From the NCBI GenBank assembly GCA_030267565.1, contig BRXU01000005.1:474001-538000 (forward strand): a DNA stretch of 64,000 nt, given 5' to 3'. Below, one piece after another: positions 11,761 through 32,068 of the stretch. Below the pieces are notes generated by a model. It searched no databases. It saw only the letters and a list, made by a program, of their open reading frames with translations, and had not been told where the DNA came from. The translations under genes were made by a program, and so were the position numbers. Each line of letters starts with the position of its first letter. Position 1 is the first letter of the stretch. This stretch comes from Pleodorina starrii (taxonomy: Eukaryota; Chlorophyta; Chlorophyceae; Chlamydomonadales; Volvocaceae).

Positions 11761-13476
11761 GAGGCCCGCGGCGGTGGAGGACTACATACCATATGGGATA
11801 TGGCTACATGGCGCTACTGCTGGCCCTACCCTTCCGAGGGTCTGGAGCCCTCAGGTTTTAGGGGTTTTGGGTTTTAGTAACAAGATAATATACTAATAAC
11901 AGTAACAATAACAGCAAGGGATGGGGTGGGCGGGCAGGGGGGCTGGGGAGCTGTGCAGGTTCAGGTTGGGGTTCAGGTTGGGGTGGGGGGTAAAAAGAAG
12001 ATACCGCAGCGGAGACGGAGACGGCGTTAGCGAATGGACCCGGAACCCAGGTTGGGGGCAGAGCTGTGCAGCGACGGGGCTATGCGCTGGTGGTGGGCCG
12101 GGAAATGGCGGCCGACGGAGCGGGGCGCCTGGCGGCTGTGTGGGCCTTGCAGAGAGGGCTAGGTGCCGTACCTGATGGGATCACCCGTGCGGGAGCGCTC
12201 AGCAAGCCTGGGACCTGGGGTAAGCGCGCCGCGTGCCTCTGCGCCTCGGCAGAGCGACGAGACCGGAGCCGGGTGCGTGTTGCGTGAGGTCCTGGAGTGG
12301 GAGACGGGTGAACACGGGGACGCGGCCCGGGTGCATGTGCAGGTGCATGTGCATGGCCGTTTTCCGTTTGGGTCGATTGGAGCGTGAGCTGAGAGCTTCG
12401 GCGTTTGGAGGCGCATGCAGGTCTCGCATTGGGCGACGCGCTTGTCCCTCATTCCTGCGTTCTGGGTCGCCGAGCTCAAGCCCTCCAGGTGTAGAGGGCG
12501 GTGCCTGCGGCCTTGGATAGCATTACGGTTTGCGCGCAATGTGACCTCGAAAGGCGTTACTACAAACCCTAGCCGTATATTATACATATATGAAGGTGAT
12601 GAGTGGTGGTATGCATGGCGGTGATGGCACTGGTGGTGGCGATGGTGGTAGGGACTGGTAGGGAAGGCACAAGGCAGGGGCGATGATTTGGCGGCGGTTT
12701 CGGGAGATGGAAAGGAGGCCCGTGTCAGGCGAGGCTTGTATGCGAGCTTGAGCTTATCCTTTATGGGGGGAGTAATGTAGTAGACGCTGTCAAGGCGTCG
12801 TGCTTAGCAACGATCAGCAGGGATAAGCTGCCTCACGCCCGCACTGACGACTTTGCTGTGGCGTTGCCCGGCGCTTGGGATGCCGACTTCCGTTGATCCT
12901 GGTGGTATAATGGTGGCTTATTCTTCACTCTTTGCCTCGAGGCGGGATGGCACACGGGTTACGCAGTAGTCTGGCCATTCCGTGTCGAGCTGAAGGTTCC
13001 TGCGCTACCGCCGCATGAAATCTCTTTATACGTTCTTATTTTTTGTTGTGGGAGGAATTGACAATGTGCCCCTTTCGGACATTCGGGGTAGCTCAACCAG
13101 CCTCAACCAGCCCCAACCAGGCTTCTCGTCTAGCAGGCGGTTGTGTACGACCGTCGCTTCTTACTAAGGACTCGGCCTACACGGCTGCTGCACGATAACT
13201 GTGATAAAAACCTATACGCTTGTTACATGCAATCTCGGATACCAAGCATCGTATCAAACATTCATACACATTACACAAGTATCGACCGACGACTGGTCTG
13301 AAGACATTCGTCATCGCGCCCAATGTCATTCATGTCAGGACTTAGGTAATTTAAAAGCTAAAAACAGTGACAAGATAGAGAGCGATTGTGCTCACCTTCA
13401 ACAATTTAAAAGTGGCCGCCATACGCTGGAGCACTTTCGCCTGCTGAGGGGCTGCGGGCTTCAGAAAGAGTGGCCT
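11761..13476. other. Intergenic region between the two glycosyltransferase genes
   Basis: It holds the 3' flank of the GT49 gene and the promoter and 5' UTR of the fusion gene. A telomere-like tract lies at 11854-11877, followed by lower-complexity sequence. The open frame from 13201 to 13476 continues into the next gene but has no upstream ATG in good context and is probably 5' UTR. No other gene or RNA was recognised. Confidence 0.6.
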
Positions 13477-16400
13477 ATGGCAGGTTCGCTCGGCAGGAGC
13501 AACCGCGGCGGCCCGGCTGTCGGTGTGTACTGGTCGGCGTACCTCATCGGCAGCGTCGTCCTTCTTGTGGTGCTGAGTTTGGACCCATTCTTCAACAAAC
13601 CGTCTGGATGGATCAAGATGGAGCTGTTCACGCGCAAGCCAGTGCGACACGGGTTCGACCCCTGCTCGTGGGACTACGAAGGCTCCTGGAAAATTGGCAG
13701 TTTCTCCGGCCCCAGTCCCACGGCTCTCAACATTTCCGCAAACCCCCTAATAACGTGCGCTGATGTGACGTCGATGAGCGCAAGCTTCGTAAGGAAACCC
13801 TTCCTGCACATACCGGGGGGTAAGCCTGTGGGGTCCCAAGTTGATGGGGTTGTGGGGGCTAAGGAACGCGGGAGAAGGGCAAGTTGAGCTCGCTCCGACG
13901 GTTGCCGAGGCCCGGGGACTGAGTTCGCATCTCATCCGTCTTCTGGACCACCCGCTGACCCACATCTGTTCAGCACTGCCGTACTACAGCGCATTTCCCC
14001 CACGCCGCCTGCCTGCCATAACCCCCCAGACGGCGAGCAGATCGACTCGTCCAAATGGACGGTCTTCTACGAGATGCGCAACCTCAGGACCTACAACAGT
14101 GAGATCGGCGCCTCGGTCTCCCAGGACGGCGGCGCCACCTGGCGACACGTCGGCGTCGCCCTTGCAGACCGCGAGCTCTCTCTCTCGTCGCCCTTCGTCG
14201 TGTACGACGCCCCCAGCAGGCTGTACATCATGCTGCCCGACGCGCGGCCGCACGCCTCATCGTACGGCACTCGCGGTTTGCAGCCGTACATCACCACGGC
14301 CGAGGAGTTCCCGCTGGGCTGGGTGCCCCTCCCTAGCGGTGGCGGTGGCGGCGGCGGCGGCGGGGCTGCCCCCGCCGGCGCGCAGGCGGCCGCCAGGTGG
14401 ATGCGGCGGACCGATCCAGACGAGGAAGAGACCCGCGGGTCGGTCGAGAGCAGCAGCGGCAGGCGCGGCAGCGGCAGCGGCGCGGTCGGCAGCTGGGGCC
14501 CGCCGGACCGCAGCGGCCACTTCAACGGCACCACGGCGGTGCAGTACGACGGCCGTTGGTGGATCTTCACTTCGTTGGTACGACCTGCCGTACTGCCCTG
14601 GCTGTCGCCGCGCGCGACGCCGCAGATCTACACCACCGCCGGCGGCAGCAGCCTGCTGTCGCCTTGGACGCTGCACCCTGCCTCGGGCCGCCAGCCGTCA
14701 GTCATCGCCGCCGCCGCCGCCGCCGCGGCGGCCGGAGACGGCGGCCGGCGGAGCCCGCCGGCGGCCGCGCCAGCGGCCGCGGCTGGGCCGCTGTTCTCCG
14801 CGGGTCGGCCGTTCGTGTGGCAGGGCGCCATCCACCGTTGGGTTCACGGATGTAAGAGCCACTGTAGTGATGAGCTGACGCTGCTGCGGGCCTCCGTCGC
14901 CAACGGCACGTGGTATGAGGAGGAGGCGGTGGCGACGTACCTGCCCGGCGGCGATCGCTCCTGGCACGGGCGGCGCGTCGGCCACGCAGACGTGCGGCCG
15001 CTTCCCAACAGCGGCGGCGGCGAGGGGGAGCGCTGGTGGGGGGTGCTGTCGGGCGACCGCTACGCGGACGGCATGCACCACTTCGTGGTCCATGAGCTGT
15101 GGTTTGTGGAGCTCAAGGCATCGCTCCGAAACCTGGTCGCGGCGCAGCTGGCGCTGGTGCTGGGGGTGGTGGCGCTGCAGGCCGCGGCGGTGCGGTCGGA
15201 GCGGGGCGGCGGTAAGGCCGCCGCCGGCGGCGACGCCGCCGACGGCGACGGCGGCAATGAGAAGGGCGCCGGCGGGGGCGGCTGGTGTTGCGGCCCGGAG
15301 GCGGTGGTGCGGGTGTGGGCGGTGCAGGTGCTGTCGCGGAGCCCAGCGGGTGTGGCGGTGTTGGGCGCGGCGGAGGCGGCGGCGCGCGGCGCGCAGGCGG
15401 GGCTGGTGCGCGGCGCGGCGGCGTGGGAGGCGCTGGGCGGGAGTTGGCGGCGGCTGGCGGCGCAGCCGCGCGTGCAGTTCGCGGCGCAATCTGTTGGCGC
15501 CTGTGTGTTGGCGCTGGCGGGGGCGGTGGTGGTGATGTTGGCGCTGCCGGCGGCGGTGCCGTGTCCGCGGTGGACGGTGGTGGTGCGGCCCTTCACCTCC
15601 TCGCCGCACTTCGTGCCGCCGCGGCCGTTCGTGGACCCCGCTGCGCCGTTCAATGTGTCGGGTCTGACGGTCATCAGCGGCTGCACCATGTCGTTTATGG
15701 ACCGGCTGGAGAACCTGGTGGGGTCGCTGCAGGCAGGTGGCGGGGGGGGGGGGGAGGGCGTGTAGTGGGCCGGGAAGGGAAGGGAAGGGAAGGGAAGGGA
15801 AGGGAAGGGAAGGGAAGGGAAGGGAGGGTAGCGGGCCGGGAGCCGGGACGGGACGGGAAGGGCTATGTTGCTAACCCGCCGCCGCAACGCTAATCCGCCA
15901 CAACGTCTTGACTCCGCCCCACTCCGCTTCCCCCGCCCACCACCGCCCCAATACACACACACACACACATCCTCTCTCCCCCCCTGCAGTACTGGGAGCC
16001 CCACACGCCCATCGTGCTGTACGACCTGGGTTTCACCAGCGAGCAGTTGGCCACCCTGCGCTGCTGGCGCAACGTGCAAGTGGTCCGCTTCCCCTACGAG
16101 GACTACCCGCCCCACGTCCGGGAGATCAGCACCTACGCCTTCAAGCCGCTGGTGTTCCAGCACGCGCTGCAGCGCTACCCCGTCATGATGTGGATCGACT
16201 GTGGGCTGGAGGTGGGGACTGGGGGCTGGACGTGGGGATGAGGGTTTGGGACGGGGGTTGGGGCGGTGTGCGGTGCGCGGTATGGGCAGCGGCGGCGAGT
16301 AGGGGGGGAGGGAGGAGGTGGAGAGGCGGAGTGGCCGGCAAGCGCTGTGGAAAGCGGGGCCCCAACCGCCCGCCCGCCCGGGCGCGGCTCTCAACCGCCA

Positions 16401-18798
16401 CAGCCCCAACCGCCCGCCCTCGCAGTCATCAGCACTTCCTAGCCCGCTGGTGCCATGGCCAGATTCCACACACGTGTCGCCTGCGCATCCCTCTCTCCCC
16501 ACCCACCCCCGCCCTTTCCTCTCCATCTCCACCCCTCTTTTTATCCCACCCGTCTCCATCCACACCCCCACCCTTCCCTCGCCCCACCCCTCACCCCCCT
16601 CCTCCTCCCCCTCCGCAACGCCCCCCTCCTCCCCACCCCTCCCCCTCCCCCTCCCCCTCCCCTCCAGGTCCGCGGCCCTCTGGACAGTCTGCGTGAGGTG
16701 CTCTCCCGCAACGGCCACGTGTCAGCCCAACAGAGCGACACCCCCGCCGACTACTCGTACACGGAGAAGTACCAGGCGCCCTTCTTCCAGCTTCCAGATG
16801 CCGAGTACCAGCGGATCAAGAACCAGCCCTTTTGCGCGGCGGGCGTGCAGGGTGGGTGGCTGGCTTGGCTGGCTCGCTGGCTGGCTGGATCCCATGCCTT
16901 GCCTTCTGCCCACCACCGCTCTTACCGCCCTTTCCGCCTTACTCGCCCGCCGCCCACTGCCCCCCGCTCGATCTTCTTCGGTGCCTGCTTGTCTCCCTCC
17001 CACCCCACCGCCGCCACCACCACCCCATGTTGGCTCCTGCGGCTCCTGCGGCTCCTCCCCCTAACCACCATCTCGCTCTTACCCCGCTCCTGTGGGCTGC
17101 CCGCCCCGCCCTGCCCCGCCCCGCCCCGCCCCGGCCCCCTCTCCCAAACAGGCTTCGTGCGCGGCGCCGCCTCAGAGCAGCTGGTGCTCGCCCCCACCGT
17201 GTCTTGCGCCATGAACCTCAACTGCATGGCCCCACCCGGCCACTCTCGCGCCAATTGCCTGTACGAACAGACGGCCTTGACGCTCAACCTGCGCCTCCAC
17301 AACTACTCGTCCTGCATGCCCCGAGAGACGCACTGCACCTCTGCGGTCAAGAAGCTGTCGTGGGACCCAACCGCCTCCTCGGCGCCGATCGTCATGGCAT
17401 CCAGGCGAGTGAGATAGCGCGAGTGCAGGCACGGCTGCTGCTGCTGCTACTGCGAGGGGTCGGACATCTGCGGGGCACACACCGCACAGAGAGAGAGAGA
17501 GGGAGAGGGAGAAATAGTGCGACCCTAACACGCGGGTGTCTGATGGGGTTGGGGGGAAGGGGAAACCAGTGCCTCGCTGGTCCGCCTTTTGCTGGGCCAA
17601 CCGCCAACCTCCTCCTGCTCCTCTCTATCCCTCCTCCACCGCCTCGTTCTGCTGCGATCTCATTTGTGTTCTGCCCCTTTCCCCCCCCCCCACCGGCCGG
17701 CCTGCCTGCAGGCGCCACCGTTGGCCCAAGCCGTACCAGCACCGGGTGGCCTCCCGACCGGGCTGCACCCCCGACCCCCGCACCAACCCCTGGCGCTCTG
17801 TCAGTTCGGGACATCCGGAGACGGTCGCCAAGTCTAGTTCGCTGCTCTTCAAGATCGGCTTTGTGTACGGACAGGTAGGCAATAGGCACGAGGCTGGGAG
17901 GGAGGGAGAGGGCGAGGGCCGAAGAGGTCGGGCGGCGAGAGTCCGGAGGCGCTGCGGCAGTTCGGAGGGCGAGGGAGCAGCGGCGAGGGAGCATAATGGG
18001 GGGGGGCGGAGTTTCTTTGTGTGTGGGGAATCCCCGCCCCGCCACCGCCCCGCCACCGCCACCGCCTTCATGTTTGCCGCCCGGTCCCCCCCTCAGGCTG
18101 CCGGCGACTTCATCATCCAGGCCAGCTGCTGCCTGGGCTTCCACCTCCTGGCGCAGTGCGGACTGCTGGCGGCGGTGAGTACGGCAGCTGCAGGGAGGCG
18201 GGGGCGGTTGCAGGGAGAGGGGGCCGCCCGGCTGCAGGGAGGGTCCGCTGTTGTTGCGCTCCCGGCTCCGGAACCGGCCCTGTTGCTGCGCTCCCGATCC
18301 GTGAGGCTTCCGGCGGGGCGCCAGGCTCCTGGAACGGTCCATTTGCTGCTTTCGGTGATGTTATAAACCGCGGCTGCAGGGGGGGGGCACATGCACGGGC
18401 CTTCGCGGCCGGCCGCAGGGAGGGAGAGTCAGCAGACAGAGCATCCCGGGCCGCCTGATCCCCCTCCCCTTCCTTCCCTCTCCTTCCGCCCTCTCCTTCC
18501 CTCGTTCCTTCCTCCGCTCGCTCCATCCCTCTACAACTCTCTCCCCCCTTTCCACCCCTCGCCGCTCTGCGCGCGGCTCCTTTCGTCCTCGCAGCTTTTG
18601 GCGGGGGAGGCTCGCCGCCGGCTGACACTGCAGCGAGGAGGGGGCTTGGTGCTGCCGTCCGTGTCGGGCGGGGCGCCGTCTTCTTCGGGCGGCGGGAGCT
18701 GCTTGGCTGCGCTGTGTCGACCTGAGCCGCTGCTGGCGGGGCTGCTGCTGCTGGTGCTGCTCATGGCGCTCTCCATGGGTACATCGTGTAAAGCCTGA
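13477..18798 (+). CDS. Fusion of GINT1-like domain and DUF1647 glycosyltransferase-like domain, membrane protein
   Basis: Eight exons (13477-13819, 14030-15732, 15990-16211, 16668-16851, 17152-17404, 17712-17874, 18097-18174, 18595-18798) give about 1049 residues. A type II signal anchor spans residues 12-33 (VYWSAYLIGSVVLLVVLSL). Residues about 50-470 resemble the N-terminal propeller-like domain of plant glucosamine inositolphosphorylceramide transferase (GINT1/MOCA1): the segments EIGASVSQDGGATWRHVG, SSPFVVYD and YIMLPDA, then GRWWIFTS, AGRPF and HHFVVHELW. Further hydrophobic helices lie near 481-501 and 602-625. From about residue 650 the protein matches DUF1647 (PF07801): LTVISGC, NLVGSLQ, PIVLYDLGFTSEQ, FPYEDYPPHVR, YAFKPLVFQHAL, MMWIDCG. 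Exon 2 carries both the GINT1-like part and the start of DUF1647, so a single polypeptide is likely. Introns after 15732 (GCAGGT) and 17404 (GCGAGT) are GC-AG by frame. The C-terminus ends in a hydrophobic Leu-rich segment. Substrate unknown; sphingolipid or wall-glycan modification is inference. Confidence 0.85.
15770..15828. repeat. (GGGAA)n pentanucleotide repeat in intron 2 of the fusion gene
   Basis: About eleven near-perfect copies of GGGAA lie shortly downstream of the GC-type donor at 15732. Confidence 0.85.
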
Positions 18799-20149
18799 GG
18801 GGGCAGCGCCGCCATCACGTTCACGTTGATGGCCACCGTATTATTATTTGGCGTGGTCGAAGCACACTGCGCTATGGGTCAGGCAGGCTGAGGCAGGCAG
18901 GCAGGCAGGTGGTCGGCTTACCGTATTATATACATAACGGCGCCGGTGCGCAGGCAGAGGCATGCTGGCGCGGACGCTCGCAGTTGCAGGTGCAGGGCAC
19001 AGGTGCGTGGGCGTGGTGGGTGCAGGACGTGCGAGTGTGTGGAGCGAGTGTGCGCCGGGGCACCAGGACCCACCCCCCAGCACATCCCGGGATGCTTCCC
19101 CCCGTGGTTGCCGGTGGGAGAGGGGAGAGGGGCGTGTGTGCTGCCGAAGGAAAACGAATGTGGGTGGGATGTAGTAGCGTTATCGGGTACTTGAGACTTG
19201 AATTGCAGAGGGCTTATTACTGCGTTGGGCGTTACTGCTGCCTTGCTCGCAAGGGATGAAGCGAGCTTGGCCCGCCGGGTGTGGTGGCCTGGCTGAACTG
19301 CCAAGTTGTGGGGGGCCACGCAGGCAGACTGGGACAAAGCAAAGCCAGCTGGCGGGGATCTCTGCAGGCGGTAGCTGGTGGACCAGGGCTTGGTGGCGAC
19401 ATTGGGTGGCTTGGTGGCGACATTTGGGTGGGGACGATGAAAATGCCGGGTTCGAGCACGGGCAACAGGTTGCCGTACGAGGATCTGGGTGCTGTGCGCG
19501 GCCTCGACCACCAATGTACCTACCAATGACAGGCGCCGCCTTTGTCTCCCCCCAGCTTGTACACGTGACATGAACACAAGGTACCATAATTCATATGCAT
19601 GGCCACACACGTCTGGCTGGCTGGCTGGGCCCACACCCGCATCTGCGGCGGCGGCCGCTGAGGGCTCGTCCGCTTTGTGCCACTGACCGCACGACTGTGA
19701 CCCCATGGGTGGTGGGCCGTTTGCATCTATCCCGCATTGGTACACATCGCACGCCGCACGCCGCAAGAACAAACCGCTCGTGTCATCAACGCATGAACGG
19801 GGCTTTGAGGAACGTTTACCTTCTGACAGTCTGACAGTAACGGCAAATGCACACAGAGTTGAAGCTAGCGGTGATGGCAGTGTGATCCCGCTTGCCCGCC
19901 CGCGGCCCGCCCATTTGTGCCCGGATACCGCACGACGGACCCCAAACGGATCTTATCTCGGGCTACATCCCACGCGTTCTGCGCGGGGTACCACCGCCTC
20001 CAGCTCTCAGTCCATTCATTGTCAATATGACATCTGGTCGCAAGTCTGGTCGCAAGTCTGGTCGCAAGTCTCATCGCAGCAACAACCGGCACCCGGGGGA
20101 GAAGGGGGTGAGGGATGGGGGGGGGGTGAAGGGCTGAGGCGGCACCGCC
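18799..20149. other. Convergent intergenic region, 3' flanks of the fusion gene and DNAAF9
   Basis: Both neighbours end here. A minus-strand open frame of 284 codons (18918-19772) is most likely an artefact of high GC in the DNAAF9 3' flank: it has no recognisable domain and no splice structure. Local direct repeats of GGTGGCGACATT type occur near 19391-19430, and GGTCGCAAGTCT is repeated three times at 20036-20070. No RNA gene seen. Confidence 0.55.
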
Positions 20150-28971
<8,822 letters not shown>

Positions 28972-29942
28972 TCTCCTTTTGGGCTACCTCCGGGATGGAA
29001 GCTGCTGTTGTTGGGCGCCACTTAACGAAAGCGCTGTCCTCTCGAAAACCTGAACGCCTCGTAAAGGCTGTTAGTAGATATAAAGGTAATGTTCACTAGG
29101 AGCCACTGTATTTTTCTTTCGCATTAGGGTGTGCCGGCGTGCAAATGAAGAAGGCGCGCCAAGTGGGAAACTAAGGAACTAAGGCGCCAAGTGCGCTGCG
29201 CAAACTTTACTTTTAAATTGTATCCATGTTTCAAGGATAAGAGCGAAAATATCACTGCCTAAGAATTTTGAGTATCGAAGCCTTGCAAAGCTAGCCCCCG
29301 TGTGCTGTCGGGGGCCCGGGGCCCGTAGCTTCAGGGTGCCGTAAAACACGACCAACCGCGCTTCTCCTGCGCTGCAATTTAAATGGCAAATTGCGCTGTC
29401 AATCCAGCGTTTTACGTTACGCCAACGGTACTGCTTCCAGTAATCCTAAACACTTCGGTGTGCCAGGAAAGAATGCACTAACTACGGTTAGCTGCCGAAA
29501 GCCGAGGTAGGGACCCACGCCCCTTTCCCAGCAACCAAATCTACAACAGTCACTTTTGCGCGGCTTTTGAACGATCTGGGCAGTCGTCATCCGGCGTGCA
29601 GGCGCATCATCGTCGGGGCGTCCTCTTGCAATAACAGAAACGCATCTTCAGCGGGGCGGCCTTTCGATTAAATCTCCTGTCGTCCTCGACGAAATACTCT
29701 TAGTGTGCCTCTCCTCTCGGGCCGGAGCAGCAACCGCGCAGCCAGCTCGGTGGGAGCATCCCTGCCGCCACACACGGCCACCCGGGGCCGCCGGTAGTCC
29801 TCCAAGGTCGCCGCGTCTCCAGATAAACCGCTCAACCAGTCGCCCATCAGCCCCTCGCCGCATTCCACCTCCTTCTCGGGCTAGCGTTGACTGAGCTTAA
29901 AAGGGAGGGGAAAGCAAGCAGCAGCCCTCTAGCGGCGCGGCC
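28972..29942. other. Divergent promoter region between DNAAF9 and the ankyrin gene
   Basis: 971 bp separate the two start codons. The sequence is of lower GC than the genes and contains no supported open frame. Shared regulation of the pair is possible but nothing in the sequence proves it. Confidence 0.6.
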
Positions 29943-32068
29943 ATGTCGGCCCTGTCCAAGCGCCTCCTGTATGGCTGGACGGAGCTGCACGTAGCTGCAG
30001 ACGCGGGAGACCTCGCCAAAGTACGACAAATCGTGCAAAAAAACCCGACCGACCTCGACCGCGTCACCAAGGTAACAAGGGGGCGTGGTGCAGACTTGGT
30101 GGACTCAGGTTCAAAGTCAGACCCAGGGGGCGGTTGGGAGCGCCCCGGGGGTGCAAACTCTTATGGGCCAATGGCAGCGCGTCCGAGCTCGCTTCTTAGC
30201 GATCCCATTGCTGCTGCCCCAGTATCACTTCTTGAGTGGGGGCGGGAGAGGGGAAGCGGGAGAGGGAGCGAGGGAGAGGAAAATCCGCAAACACGGGAAG
30301 ACACTTTGACCCGACGCTGGCACGACCAGTTTTCTGTGCACTGGATCGGCTTTTAGCGCCGTACGCTCGTCCCACCGCAGGATGGCCGTACAGCTCTGCA
30401 GCTGGCGGCGGCGAACGGCTTCGAGGCTGTGGTAGGGGAGCTGCTCGACCGGCAGGCCAAGACCACCAAGCAAGACGAGGTACGGCGGGATACGGCAGGA
30501 GGGTCAAAAAAGGTCTGACCCGCGGGTCGCCCACCCGAAGCCCCCCCCCGGGGGGGGCCGGGGGCGGCTTCCGGCTTGCGCCCTCCTTCCCATCCCCCTC
30601 CCTCCCGCATTGCTGGGTCCCCTCGCCTCCGTCGCACCGCCGCGGTACCATATCTCCTTCCCTCCCTCCGCCGACTCCGCCGCCTCCGTCGCCGGCCCGC
30701 TCGCACCAGACCAAATCACTCTCAAGTTCTCAACCCGCCCCGTCCCGCTCTGCCCTATCCTTCTCTCCTCCCGCCACTGCCACCGCCGGGCGACTGCCAC
30801 CCCCTCCGCCGCCCCCTCCGCCTCCTCCTCCTCCTCCGCCTCCGCCTCCGCCTCCGCCTCCTCCTCCTCCTCCAGTCCGGTCGCACTGCGCTGCACCTGG
30901 CGGCCGCCGGAGGTCGCACCCGCTGTGTGGCTGCCCTGCTGGGCCCCCGCAACCGCGATTCGGCCGCCGAGAAGTCCCGGCTGCTGGGTCTGCGCGACCG
31001 GGAGGGCCGCGATGCGCTGATGAGTGCCGTGGTGGAGGGCCGGGGCGAGGTGATGGAGGAGCTGCTGAGGGCGGGGGCGGACGCACAGCTCTGCGTGGAC
31101 TCGGTGGGTGGAGGGGAGGGGAGTGGAGTCTGGAGTGGAAGGAGTGGAGTGGCAGGGAGGGACGTGGGTGGGTGGGGTGGAGTGGGTCGATGGAGTGGAA
31201 TGGGAGGGAGGGACTCGGGTTGTTGGGGTGGGTGAGGTGGGTGGTTGTGTACATGGGGTGTGTTGGGAGGACTTATGGGTTGGGCGGGTGCGTGGGTGGG
31301 TGGGCATGGGTGCCTGGGTGGGTAGGCATGGGCCAATTACGTGGCAGGGCGTGGCCTCGGTACACGGGGAGGGGTACACGGGTGGGGAGGGGAAGCCGGG
31401 GAGGAGCCGGCTGTGTCTGACCGAGGGAAGGGAAGGGAAGGGAATTCCGATTTCCTGCGCCGCCCCTCTTGACACCCCCCATCACCCACCACCCTCCTCC
31501 TCCTCCTCCTCCGCGCTCCTCGCCCCCCTCGCAGTCCCAGTGCGGTCCGGTGATCGTGGCGGTGCGCTGCGGCCACCTGCACCTGCTGCCCGCCCTGGTG
31601 CGTGCATGCGGCGGCCCCGACGTGCAGCGCGACCCCGCCACCGGCGGCACCGCCCTCCACGCGGCAGCCTCCCGGGGCGACCTCCCCATGCTGGACTGCC
31701 TGCTGGCCGTCGGCGCCAGCACCACCACCCGCGACAACACCGGACGCACCGCCAGTGATGCGGCGCTGGCAGCCGGGCAGCACACGGCGTTCCGGGCCCT
31801 GCGCGAAGGCCCGGCGGCGGCGCGGGGGGCCGGAGGCGGCGGCGCCGCCGCCGCCGCCGCGGCGGCGGCTGCGCCGCACGACCACAATTTGCTGCAGCCG
31901 TCGCCGAAGTCAGCGGCGGCGCAGGGTGACGGGGGCTCGGCGACGCCTTGGGGCGAGCTGCCGTGGCCGGCACAGAGGTCGTCCGCGTCGCGGCTTGAGA
32001 TCCCCACGGAGGCGCCGCAGCCGGTGTACTACCCCACACCGCCCTCGGGCGCCGGCGTGTACTTTTGA
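29943..32068 (+). CDS. Ankyrin-repeat protein
   Basis: Four exons (29943-30071, 30381-30479, 30876-31103, 31535-32068), all GT-AG and phase 0, encode about 329 residues. At least five ankyrin-type units can be read: WTELHVAADAGDLAKV, GRTALQLAAANGFEAVVGEL, GRTALHLAAAGGRTRCVAAL, GRDALMSAVVEGRGEVMEEL and GGTALHAAASRGDLPMLDCL. The last third (from about residue 245) is Ala/Gly/Pro-rich and probably disordered, ending PPSGAGVYF. Ankyrin repeats mediate protein binding; the partner is unknown. The gene is divergent to DNAAF9. ATG at 29943 follows a short 5' region and begins MSALSKRLLYGW. Fusion to another domain was looked for and not found. Confidence 0.88.

Noticed and set aside
14391..15609. 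Arg/His/Pro-rich open frames in other frames over the fusion gene
   Set aside because: The 14030-15732 exon explains the sequence with conserved motifs; the others are frame shadows.
18918..19772. 284-codon minus-strand open frame
   Set aside because: It lies in the DNAAF9 3' flank, has no domain, poor codon bias and no splice partners; long open frames are expected by chance at this GC.
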